Of a stretch of DNA of 64,000 nt, positions 1-11,341 are shown in pieces. This DNA comes from Cloeon dipterum. Taxonomy: Eukaryota; Arthropoda; Insecta; Ephemeroptera; Baetidae. The notes beneath the pieces are model-generated. The model did not search any database. It had not been told where the DNA came from and was given only the letters and a program-made list of their open reading frames with translations. A program made the position numbers and the translations under genes. Positions within the stretch are counted from its first letter, which is position 1, and each line of letters begins with the position of its first letter. Location: positions 6,076,001 through 6,140,000 of the forward strand of contig NC_088788.1 in assembly GCF_949628265.1 (NCBI RefSeq), written 5' to 3'.

Positions 1-20
1 AAATCAGAATTCTTACTCAC

Positions 21-401
21 CCTTGGCAACCTTGATCTTCTTTATCTTTTCAGCAATCAGATTGAAATAAACCATTGATATCTGTGAATAAAAAACTAAA
101 AATATCAAAAATATTTTCACCAATTTACAATGACTTACATCGTTGGCTGCCTGAAATGCCTCTGCCTCCCATTGTTGGGCTTTAGGAATGTAGTGTCTTT
201 GATCTTCTTGAGTGCTAGTAATAGCCGAGAGCCTGCAATACAAGAATTTTTGCAGCAAATTTCACTATTTTAACTTGCATATACTTACAAATTGTGGACA
301 GCGGCCCATCTTTCGTCGGTTAAAATTTGTTCAGCATGCTGCTTTTGTGTGGGATCAGACGCTGAAATTTGTAGGTGACGAGACATTGCAGGGCTCTCTT
401 G
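21..401 (-). CDS. KIX-domain protein (CBP/p300-like), partial at left edge
   Basis: Three exons on the minus strand: 401(or 386)..289, 232..139 and 81..21, with GTAAGT, GTAAGT and GTGAGT donors and AG acceptors. They join in frame (98 coding nt from ATG 386, then 94, then 61) and the gene continues off the window. The encoded ~85 residues contain 'RWAAVHNLLSAIT', 'QQWEAEAFQAAND' and 'VYFNLIAEKIKKI', which line up with the three helices of the KIX domain of CREB-binding protein (LVHKLVQAI..., ...YYHLLAEKIYKI). KIX binds amphipathic activation helices in transcription factors. The segment linking helices 1 and 2 is shorter than in CBP. ATG 386 has an in-frame TAA 37 nt upstream. A possible acceptor at 402-403 means it could instead be an internal exon. 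The very short N-terminal part suggests a stand-alone KIX protein or a diverged copy rather than full-length CBP. The family call rests on remembered motifs. Confidence 0.6.
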
Positions 402-2450
402 CTGTTTAAAAGAAGATTTTGCTTAGAGTCAGGAACGAGCAGCACCTAAACTATGCAACACCACATCCCCTACTGGATGTTGAAAGGAAGAGAAAATTTG
501 AAAAACGCCACTACTGTACAGTATGAGAATTCCAAAAATTCGTTTGAGAATGTCTGGTTCATTTCATGGACTCAAAAATTCAAAGTAGACACCCATGTAA
601 GCTTTTATTTATAATAAATAATAAAAATTTTACATTTCCATTAGCACTAATACTACTTTTATATTCAGGCAAAAATCAACATAACAATATTATTAACTTT
701 TAAAAGTTTTAAAAATTTATAAACATAATCATTTAAGTAATTAATTTATTCAATAAAATATTTTTATCATTTTTGAACTTTTAATTAAATTTTTTATTTA
801 AATTACTTCACATTTTAAATTAAGCACATTTAAAATAAAACAAAAATTAATAGATCCTTTGTGTGTCGCCAAATTCATATTAAGTTTTGGTTTCTCAAGC
901 ATATTTACTAATTAATAACATTGCATTATACACTAATATTTACTAGTATTTTAGAGTTAATAGAGGGACCATCAATTCAGCACAAATGACATACATCTCA
1001 AAAACTTAGAAAGCAGTGTAACACCCTTAAAGCCTTTTTAAATATATACAGGGACCTCTCAAAGGGCACAAAATGGATTGAATTGTAATTAAACTTTTGA
1101 TTCGGCTTTCGTCTCATTATTTTCAGACAAAATCATACTTCCTGATAAATTAATTATGATTTTTGAAATTTCAGTTTTGCTAGAAAATTCAATTTAATGC
1201 CAAATTTAGGCAATTTTGTAATTTCTTTAAACTCGCTGCTAAAGCAAATTATACTAATTTGATTCCCTAATTTTTGAATTGAATTTGATCAAGATTGAAA
1301 ACCGTCCATCAATAAAAATTAAGTTATTTCAATTCAAACCATGAAAATAAAATTATTTCATAATTATGCTATAAATCCTCCTTGGCAGTCTTATCCTTAT
1401 CAAATTTTTTAAAGAGTTTTAAAGGGAGTTTCTAAGGGTTTTAGGCTGATATCATTTCTAGTACAATTAAAAATGCTTTTTGGCGATAAAAAACACTTTG
1501 ATAGTCAATTAAAGTTCATTGAGCACTTGTTTATAATTTTTATCAGCTTTAAAGTAACTAATCACAAACTTTTAAAGAGGAAAAAAATCTCTATAGACCC
1601 TGTAACCTCCTTTTAAATACACACGGACAGGTAAATTTATTTTTACAAAAATTCCAGTCGTGATATACCAGCAGTGCTGTGTGCATCTGTGGATGCGCGC
1701 GGAGCAAAGATGCTGGGGCGGAGTCACGGCGGAGAAAAGTGTGTTGGGTGTGGCGAATTTTTTGCACGGTGCGCGGCCTGGCTCCTCCACTTTTTCACTT
1801 CCGCGCGCGCGGCGCAAAAGAGGAAAGTGCAGCTCACGCGAATTTAATTAAATTATTTTGCTGCCGTCTCTCTGGCTCTCGCACACACGCAGAGAGGCAG
1901 CTGCTTAATTTAGATGTAAATAATGTTGTGTGTCGGCCGCCGAGAGAAAAGTAATTAAAAGGCTGAAATGCACCAGTTTTTGTGCCGCTGGAAAAGAGAA
2001 GTTTCTTTTTTGCCTTTAATGGAAGGAAGGCGCACGGCTCTCAAAAAATTAAGCGACGCTCTTAAATAAAAAGCTTTTCATAAGCCGATATGCATTCATT
2101 ACGCACCCTCGCTCTCTTTTGCTGCACATAATGCACAGACGAGGCTGTAATTACAAGAATTTTGCATAAAAAAGTACGCCGAGGGATTAACGCGTCGAAA
2201 CGCGAGGTTGTCGCGATAAAAAGGAGAGAGGAGCATGTTGGCCCCTAGCGAACACTGAGATTAGCAACCGGCACGACACAAAAACCACGCAGGTTGCATA
2301 TTTTTCTCGAAATCTGTAGTTTTCTTTAATTCTACAAAATACACAAAATTTTATACTATTTCCAGTTTAAATTTAACATTTTTAGAATAAATGTTGAAAT
2401 TTATAATAGAGAAATAAAAAATTTGTTAGTTTTATTTAATATATATTTTA
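402..2450. other. Non-coding stretch, no gene recognised
   Basis: AT-rich DNA with a GC- and CpG-rich block at about 1,670-2,280. The short open frames at 1,572-1,954 are in the CpG-rich block on both strands and have no recognisable protein features. I see nothing further here. Confidence 0.5.
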
Positions 2451-2458
2451 CTGTTCAT

Positions 2459-2722
2459 CAGCGGGGGCCAGATTCGTGCGACGCGCAGATATGGCGTCCG
2501 GTGGAGTATGGCGCGAAAAATCGTCACGTGAAAATGCGCAAAAAGAACCAAGTTTTCGTCTATATTGAGACATAACTGTACTAATTGTGTCTTTTGGATC
2601 GTAAGAACAAACTCTTGACACTCGTACGGCAATCCAAAGAGAGCTTTTTCTTTCCCACATTCAGACGCCATCTTGGATCTGCGCAGTGGGAAACAATTTT
2701 ATCGCACATCTGGCCCCCGCTG
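2459..2722. mobile_element. hAT-type MITE, copy 1
   Basis: A 264-bp non-autonomous element with perfect 15-bp terminal inverted repeats, CAGCGGGGGCCAGAT at the left and its reverse complement at the right. It is flanked by 8-bp direct repeats ctgttcat (2451-2458) and cttttcat (2723-2730), 7 of 8 identical. An 8-bp target duplication and a CAG...CTG terminus are the hallmarks of the hAT superfamily. It has no coding capacity. Two further copies lie at 11,065 and 53,925. The right half carries CCAAGATGGCGTCTG in the minus orientation (2,665-2,679 region), which resembles the YY1/Pho core. Confidence 0.85.
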
Positions 2723-2730
2723 CTTTTCAT

Positions 2731-5700
2731 TTAAATTTGCTAAGTAAGATGTCATTCAGACAATTATCAAAATAATTAAAAATTCTTCTTCTGACAAACC
2801 GATCATTTTCAAGAAATATTAATTTTTTATTTATTGCTGATAAATTAAGTGAGGCATTTGTTAAACATATATTAATAAATACAATCAAAAGGTACAAACA
2901 ATTTAAATATTTTTTACACTTAATAAGAAATATAATAAGCTCAAATTCCTTGCGATCAACAATATAAAATTGGAGTGCATTTGATCATTTTCTTCAAAAC
3001 AAATTGAATCGACATGAAATTTGATGCAATTAGTCTCAGCCAAATATTGTTATGAATTAAATTACTTGAAAAATTCAGGTGTATGATTTTTTTTTAATAT
3101 TTACAAATAATATAAAAGCCATAAAATAATTGAAAACTTGTCTAGCTTGAATTCTGTCGTGATGAAATGATTTTTGGTCTAAAAAAACATTCCAGCAGTG
3201 GTGGTTATATTGGCAATGGGCCTTTCTCCGCAGGGAACGTAGCAAACAAAAAGCGCTTGCTTTGACAGGCGAGTGCGCTGGGAAAATATTATTGTTTTGC
3301 ACGCTGGGTGGCATCGAAAAAGAGCGATTTTTTGGTCACTGGCTGGCTCGCTGCTCTGGTCGAATAATAAATTATCGATGGAGAATCATTGGGGTGTAAT
3401 GGCAGTGTGGTCAGCAGCAGCAGCACAAGTTTGTTTTATGGTTCACGTGATGTTTGGATAAAATATTTGATGGGACGGCCGAAGGGGGTGGCCGGGAGGG
3501 TGCACTAACTCACTCAGCGTTTTGCAGCAGCGAGTAATAAATTAACCCACCGCTCATTGTCATAATTTTATTTTATTCGTTCAGCTCAAGCCGCAGAGGA
3601 GCCATTCGCGCGCGCGTTTTTCGCCGATTAATTAGTTAATTAATGAACGTGAGCTGTTTTAATTCCGATCGTTTCATTTTTGTGCCCCAGAGGTGTGCTA
3701 ACCAAACGCTTTTATAGCTATGCGCGTTTGCGATTGGAACAGAGCACCGCGACAACGGCAGAGAAAGCAATAATTGGGAAATTATAGTGCAATTAAAATA
3801 AAGATGGATGATATATTTTTTTTAGATAGGAAGGATGGCATAATCTATAAATAGGAATTACAAACTAGATAAAGAGAGGTTGATATATAGTGAGGAATCA
3901 TTGATAAAAGTGGATTTATAGAGGGCTACAGTTAATATTTATTCGAATTGTTGATTAAATTAGCAGCAGATCGAATCGTAAGTTTGAATATTAATTTTAA
4001 CAAAGCGTAATCATCAAATTAAGACTTAATAAGAGTTAAAAATAAAAATATTTGCTTGGAATAATCTCTGGAAATTGGAGAAATTTAATTTTCTCAAGTA
4101 ACAGTTTAAATTTTAGAGTTTGCATGCTATTTAAGAAATGAGCACTGTCCCCTTGTAGGAAATTATGGTTTATTTCACCAGACTGGAAATTTAGCTCACA
4201 ATTCAGACGCCATTGAATAGATAAATTGCGATGAAAGGGATGAAAATCAAGCGAAAAATAATTGAGAAACTGTTTAATTTTCGAGAAATTCGGTAATATC
4301 TAGAATTATCTGTTCTTCCTTGCTCATGATTTAAATTTTGCACTTTTTAAAGATTCCACAAAATACAAAAATAATGAATTCTCAAATCAGCCCGCACTTG
4401 ACCCCAAAAATTGCTCGGATTTTCACAATGAAAACAATGCGAGCCAACCTTCAATATATATGATGCAGCAATATGTATCTATTTTCCTGCAAAATTCCTT
4501 TCAATGCAAATATTAATTTTCATAACAATTTCTTGGCTCATCATCATCAATTTCTGTGAGCAACTCATTGAAAAAAGGCCTTGAATGAAGATTGATCTCT
4601 CAATATTACGCCCTTAAAAAAGAGCGTCTTTAAATTCTGAGAACTGGCTCATTAGATAAAAATTTTAAGTATCAATTAAAAACCTCGTCATTGTCTGATT
4701 AAAACACTTCATCATTTTGAGACAGTCAATGGCGCATAATCTACCTATTACATTATTCAAGAAATTTTTGTACAATAAGTTAATGACAACAACATTTCTA
4801 TCAATATATAATTTTTATTAAAAGAAAATTCGTATTTCCCTTTTAAAATTGGGAAATCAATAGTTTAAAAAGTTAATTTAAGTCAGAAAATTAAAAAAGG
4901 TTTCATTCCCTTAAAATTTAAAAAATTGGAACCCCAAATTCACATGTCAAAGCTTCGTAATTAGAAATTATTTCTGCTCCCTGTATATTATCACAATTTT
5001 CTTTTTCTCAAATCACATTTAAACTAATTCTGATCAAAAATCTTCTGCAGGCATCATTTCTAAATTTTACAACCGAGGAGCACAAATCTGCTCCTTCCCA
5101 CGACGACAGCGAGTTAGCTAGAAAATAAGCCCCGGGGCTTTTGAAGGCTCGGTAATGTTGTATAAATTTTCTCATTTATTTGTAGATTCGCCTGGCTGTC
5201 GGATCAAAGGCATCCCACTCTCTCTCTCTGTGAACTCGCAACTTCGCCAACCGCACACACACACACGTGGAAATAAATGCGGTCCATCACGTTTTTGAAG
5301 CCCACTTTAATAATTCATGAAGTGTCCCGAGCAATCCTCTTTGCCGCCGAAAGAGCGACGAGATAGACAGTGAGCGAGCGAAGAGCCGCGCTTATTTCGC
5401 TTCTCGTCGGGCGCACTCTCTATTTTCATGCTCGTCGCAGCTCATGAGAAGGCGCCGGAAAATATAAATAAATCCTACCTGCCGCGTCGGCACACACAAT
5501 CCATACTAAATTTGGAAATGATTCCTCAAGCATCCGGTAAACACGCCAACACTGCTGAATGCCAACCAGTAATCATTTTGAATTTTGAACAGGTTTCTTC
5601 CAAAAGCAATATTTGATTAAACTTATAGAATCTAGATTTTTTTAAATTTAATTTCACTTGCCTATTTTTCATATTTAAATAAATAACGATTAATTGTTAA

Positions 5701-7822
5701 ATTTAGTGTATTTTTATTTTCAAAGATTGTCTACACTGATTGGAACGTATGGATTGAATTAAAACGATAGAGTTTAATTCTATTTCGTTAGTTTGCATAT
5801 TGATAATATTTGTACACAATTCTAAACTCTTGAGTCTCGAGGTTTTGGTGTTTACGAATATCTTTCGTTAATGTGCGATCCAAAATTTAGTTATTTAATT
5901 CTTTTTACAAAACATGTTATTCGCATACTTAAAAACCAAAACGAAGGATTAACAAAATGTAAAATCAATTGAGATACTCAAGGAAAGTAATCAATACATG
6001 GAAACTATTTGATATAGTGGTATGGATATTTTCTCATCGAATTACTTAAACAATATTATTGTATAGGTTTTTATAAGTCATCGGTGGGAAATGCAAAAAC
6101 TAATCTTTTTATTATTTAAAGAATGGGAATTTAAGACTAAATAGACGTAGTAAAACAATTAAAAATTATATTTCGTATTATCTTGACCCTTTCATGAAAT
6201 AAAACAAGGTAATAAATATTAATTAAATATGCCCAAATTTTAATTGAAATAATCACGATTGTTAATATTTGTGCATTACGTAATCTACTAATGTAATAAT
6301 AGCAACAATATTATGCATAGTTTGTTTTTTTTAACAAAAAAAATGGTGGTTTTATCAATTAAAATATTTTTTACCAAACTTTAAGCGTTAAATACTACTT
6401 ATATTTATTTAATTATCATGAAAAAGATGATTTTAGAAATATGTATATAAATAGGTGTTTCTAAAACATCCATTTATTTATTTATTTATTTATTATTTTT
6501 AGTTTATTTATTTAAAAAAGTAACAATCAACATCATTATTAAGATCCGCACAAATGAAAATATTTTATACATAAATCAGGGCTAATATGATAACCTTGCG
6601 ACTTCAAGCAATTATATATGTAACCAAATTTGATAGCAGCGTGACCAAAATCTTTAAAACGAAACCTAGTTGATTTTATCTAGAAACCGTAAATTATTTG
6701 AAGCTAAGCTTAAAGTCACAAAGTCAGGGTTGGGCCCTGAAGGTTTTACATGAGCTCAAAGGGTCCTATTTAAATCCTGTTGATATGCTTTGTTATGTGA
6801 AACAAATATAGTCAAATTCATCGACACCAGAGGCGAATTTCCAGTATGACATCTTGGGGATAGAAAAGACCATACACGCAAAATTTAGTTTCAGTATCCA
6901 AACGTCCCATCAACCCGTCCAATTGTTTCACTCAAATATGCTTATTTTTTCCTTTATAAATTAATACATTCAGTGAATTTACTGAAAAAAAAATTTCTTC
7001 GGCGTGAAATGTTAAATAAAAGATTTAACAGTAAAATTAGCTTGACTCACACCGGTTGAAATTGAAAGATCGCAATATCTGTTAAGCAGAGAGCATATAT
7101 ATAAGAGATAAAGCGGTGCACACATTTGCGTCATCACTGCTCTCTAATGACGTGCCGAATAAATGGTGCGCGCTTCCTGCCGCATGAATAATCGCTCTCC
7201 GACTCGAGATTCGCTTGCAGAGCTGTGAGAAAGACTAAACACAGAGAGAAATTCGCTTTTATACACCAGTCCACGATCGCATCTTTTCGCTTCCGACATT
7301 CATTATTTTGCTCGGACAAGTCGGCTGACTGAGTTAGAGAGAGAGAGAGAGAAGAAAGAGAAAGGGCTTTTCTCCCATAAACAACAATAAAAGCTGCGTG
7401 ATAAAGCAAAACGCTGAAATAATGGACGAGCGGGAGGCCGCAAACACGTCACGCGCAAATAAATAAATGGTGCCTTATCACTTGATGAATTGACATTATT
7501 TTCCCGACGCCGAGTGAAAAATCGACTCGAACAGAATATTATTATCGTCTGGATTTGCGCCACCCAGCGATAATTTTGGTCGACATCGCCAGCAGAGCAG
7601 AGGGAGACTTCCATATTGATTCTGGCTCTTTGAGATAACACCTGCTATGTCACTTTTACAATCTATCAATATTTAAGAGAACAAAAGATGATAATGGATT
7701 CTAGAATTATCTCGAAACCGTATAATTTATAAATTTTGAGAATCGGGTGCAATGACTGTTTTAATTAATGAATTGCACTTTCAAAATAAATATTGCAATC
7801 AGTAAAAAAATGTACATTATAT
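2731..7822. other. Gene-poor region with GC-rich blocks and microsatellites
   Basis: No exon-like coding signal was found. It contains GC/CpG-rich blocks at about 3,460-3,760, 5,090-5,470 and 7,090-7,620 separated by AT-rich DNA. A homeodomain-like TAAT cluster (attaattagttaattaatga) lies near 3,627-3,646. Simple repeats include (TTTA)n near 6,473-6,497, (AC)n near 5,253-5,266 and (GA)n near 7,336-7,352. The alternation could reflect distal regulatory DNA of a neighbouring gene, which is inference only. Confidence 0.45.
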
Positions 7823-8250
7823 GTCTAAATACACCCTCAGTGATCGAAGCCGCCAACTGATGGCGCCACCGTGTATTTTTTTTAATAAATTTAATTTTAA
7901 GGCATTTTCGCTGTGATTTCAGATCAATCCTGCCAATGTGCATTCTTCACTTAATATGCTTTCTTTTGACGTGCTGAAAACCAAAATCATTCCAGCCATT
8001 CGCCGTAGAAACGTTGGAAATGATTTTATATTTTAAAAAATAGTTTTTCATGATTCTACGGCGATTGGCTTAACCGATTTTGGTTTTCGGTGCATCAAAA
8101 GAAAGCATATTTAATTAAGAATGCACATTGACAGGATTGAGTCTGAAATCGCAGCGGAAGTCCATTAAAACTAAATTTATTACTAAAGTATACGGTGGCG
8201 CCATCTGTTGGAGGCTTCGTACACTTAGGGCTTATAAAACTTCTGGTGTA
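7823..8250. repeat. Head-to-head pair of a ~200-bp dispersed repeat
   Basis: Two diverged copies in inverted orientation around a short AT-rich centre (8,021-8,053): a minus copy at about 7,823-8,020 and a plus copy at about 8,054-8,250. Shared landmarks are TTCTACGGCGA, GATTTTGGTTTTC, AAAAGAAAGCATAT, AGAATGCACATTG, CTGAAATC and GGTGGCGCCATC. Single plus copies of the same repeat lie at about 24,844 and 42,078. No open frame is present. Superfamily unknown. Confidence 0.75.
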
Positions 8251-11056
8251 TTCATCAGATTTAGATTGTAATTAAGAATCCGTGTGAATGATTTTTACCT
8301 TAAGTTTTCGTAAATCAAGGCAAAAAATTGTTGGTTCTCAGCACAACAGAAAATTCGTTATTTTAAATATCAAGAACAGAAGTTAAAAGACATTTCTCTC
8401 CGTTTTGCCTGCAGGGATGGAGAGAGCAGCGGCTTTGCGAGGGTGAAAGGTGGAGGCGCAGCAAAACCTGAAGATAAACCCTGCAGCTTGGAAACAAGAG
8501 CCGAGCAGAAGAAGAAGAAGAAGCAGAAGAAGAAAGAAAAGCGGGAGCGCAGCATGTGTACACAGAGAGAGGAGTCGTGTCTGAAGGTGATTAGAATTGC
8601 TAATGGCCGCGTGCAATAATACCAAGCGAGAGAGAAAGAGAGGCTGGCTGGCTGTGTGTTCTCAATATGGAGAGCGACTGTATCAGCAAAGAAGCAGGCT
8701 TTTTTCCAAGGGGCAAAAGCAATAACACCAAAGTAAGAATCTGTGTGCCGCCGCCGCTGCAGAATCCAGAGGAAAGAAACGAACGAAAGAAAGCAAGCAG
8801 CTGCTGAATTCTGAAATGAGATGGAACGCGAACATCTGTTTTCCCGCAGACACGAGATTAAAAACGGGTCGCTCCTCTTTTATATATTGTTCCAACCGGT
8901 GGAAATAAGAGAAAGAAATTGGGAGCCTTCAATCAAACTTATATTCTGACCCGGGCGCGTATGATACACTTTTTTGCCGGCAGCCGCGCATGAAAAATTC
9001 ATGCCGGGTCCTTTTTCCCGCGCGCCTGCTCGCAAAAAGCAGCCACTGTGCAAAGGGTTAACGAGAGTGTAATTAATTATCATTCGGCGCCGAGTGGCCG
9101 TCCTGATTGGAATACAAAGCTCTATCTCTTTCTTCGCCGGAATAAATTTGCTACTAATCACCTCAAGAGAAGGCGAATTTATGTGTTTATTCGCCGGCAC
9201 GCGTTTAAATTTATATGAGCCTGTCAAACGCGCTCAGTGCGAAAGTTGAATTAATTTGAATGAGTCCCTCGAGTGCCGCGCGCGCGCTCGCGTTCATAAA
9301 TATGTAATTGCAGTGCTCTCTCCGTCGCGTCGCACTTGTAGCTGGCTTTACGCATCGCAAATTTACTGCCACCACCGCTCATTATCGACTGAAAGCCTCT
9401 TTCTCTCATTGAAAGACAACACAATCGACGTCAAGTTCGATGTTTTGCAACAGCTCCAGACCTTTTATATATTGCTATCAGTTGAAGAGAGATGATAAAT
9501 CAACCGCATGAATCATTCATTATGACAGAGAAATTTGAACATTCAAAACTGACAATTTTATTGCAGCTGTAAAATAATAATTCATCTTTATTTTTCTGTT
9601 TTGCATCAATATCTTGTTGGTCATAAATTTTGTTATCAAATTAAGAAAGGATTATTATATTTAATTTTATCACCGGGGTCCGGGTTGCGATCTGTGTCGG
9701 TTCCCGCCGGTCAGAAGACAATATGGCGTCGTAATAATGGAGGCCAATCAGGAGACAGTCCAGCGGCCAATCAGAAGCGTCAAAATAGAGGCGTGCCGAC
9801 CTAATTATTTCATTCCCGCGTATTTTGTTACATTTCCATTAGCGTGATGTGCAATCTAACGGTCGATCAGCTGTTATTAATGAATTAACAAAAAAATTTC
9901 ATTTTTCTGAAGGAATTTCTTAATAAGTTTTCCAAGCCAATTTCATTTTACGTTTTTACAGGGACCTTACAGTTTTAACGAAAAACCATCGCAAAAAACT
10001 ACATACAACACAATTGTATTTGATCATCTTTTTATCGATTTAAATTAGCATTCAGTAAATTTATTTATTTTCACTCCAGAGTAAAAAATAAAACATCTCA
10101 AATCCTGCACATCAAAGAAAATACGTCGTTTTTCCTAATCACGCGCGCACCCTCGATTTGTGCCTTGCGAAGCGCAAAAAGTGTGCCGACGGCGTATATT
10201 TATTCCAACAAAGGCCGATATTTTTATTTGGTTTCACGCTTGGCTAAACAGCTCTGTTTGTGTTTGTTCTGTCCAATTGGCCCGCAAGATGTTTGCTTTC
10301 GGCAGGCAGGTGATGCTTTTCTCATGGAAAAATCCTTGCCTCGGGCGGAACAAGAAAGAGATAGAAATTACATGAAAATTCAGAGTCAACAATTATTGCA
10401 TTTTGCTCGTCCTTTGACATATTTGGAGCGAGTGCGGTTGGATTTGTTGCCGCGATGAGAGAAAGAGAAGGAAGCAGCGGAAAAATTTGCGAGTCAATTT
10501 AAGGGTTGTTAGGCCGCGGAAAGGGAGGAAGGGAGGGTTGTTCATTAAAAAGAAAAGTTGGAGGAAAAGAGGAAAGTTGCCGCTTAATGAACAAGTGGGG
10601 TGAATAAAAAAGTCAGCCGACGAGAGAACGAGCGCCGAGCGAAAGAAGCTGCGGGGAAACTTCATTTGTTGAAAAGTCTTTCATTAGATTTAGTGTTTGT
10701 CAAGTCAAATCTCTCTTGTTTTATTTACTTCTTTATCTGCCGCTCGCGCGCGGATTTAGATTGTCTCTCTTCGTTATTTCGGCGCACGCAGCCAAGGCAG
10801 CAAAGAAAAAGCTGCTTCGAAATGCATTCAACGCGGCCAGATAGATAGATAGATAGATAGATACCACGAGATTGGAACTCATTTCTCTACTGGACACATT
10901 AAGATAGCAAACTATGTTTTTATTAGATTTAAAATAGCTTGAATGAAACTGGAAAAGAGAGATAAAGTCACGCAAAAAATTATAGTTTGATCGATGAGTC
11001 TAAAAGACAACAATCTGATTTAAACAAGAGAGATCAGCTAAAGGACAGAAAATTAA
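8251..11056. other. Non-coding region with GC-rich blocks, CCAAT-box pair and GATA microsatellite
   Basis: No gene recognised. GC-rich blocks occupy about 8,390-9,460 and 10,140-10,860. A GAA-rich run at 8,505-8,540 creates overlapping leucine/serine-rich frames on the minus strand that look spurious. Two GGCCAATCAG-type CCAAT boxes lie ~30 bp apart at 9,742-9,780, just after an ATGGCG motif. A perfect (AGAT)6-type tract runs at 10,839-10,863. Confidence 0.4.
10839..10863. repeat. (AGAT)n microsatellite
   Basis: Six uninterrupted AGAT units. Simple tandem repeat with no other signal. Confidence 0.9.
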
Positions 11057-11064
11057 TAGCCTGT

Positions 11065-11333
11065 CAGCGGGGCCAGATTCGTGCGACGCGCAGATATGGC
11101 GTCCGGTGGAGTTCGGCGCGAAAAAACGGTCACGTGAAAATGCGGGAAAGGAACCAAGTTTTCGTCAATATTGTGACATAATTTGCATTACTCTTAACTA
11201 ATTGTGTCTTTTGGATCGAAAAAACAAACTCTTGACACTCATACGGCAAGAGAGCTTTTTGTTTCCCACATTCAGACGCCATCTTGGATCTGCGCAGTGC
11301 GAACCAATTTCATCTCACATCTGGCTCCCGCTG
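11065..11333. mobile_element. hAT-type MITE, copy 2
   Basis: A 269-bp copy of the element at 2,459, in the same orientation. Its terminal repeats start CAGCGGGGCCAGAT and end ATCTGGCTCCCGCTG. It is flanked by 8-bp direct repeats tagcctgt (11,057-11,064) and taacctgt (11,334-11,341), 7 of 8 identical. It has an internal segment (attactcttaa, near 11,187) missing from copy 1 but present in copy 3, so copy 1 carries a small deletion. Confidence 0.85.
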
Positions 11334-11341
11334 TAACCTGT

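Noticed and set aside
7303-7641. 112-codon open frame on the minus strand
   Set aside because: Low-complexity composition from a GA tract (Ser/Leu/Phe runs), overlapping other frames, and no domain or splice signals.
8363-8625. Three overlapping minus-strand frames rich in Ser, Phe and Leu
   Set aside because: They arise from the GAA/GAAGAA repeat at 8,505-8,540 read in three frames; they are not genes.
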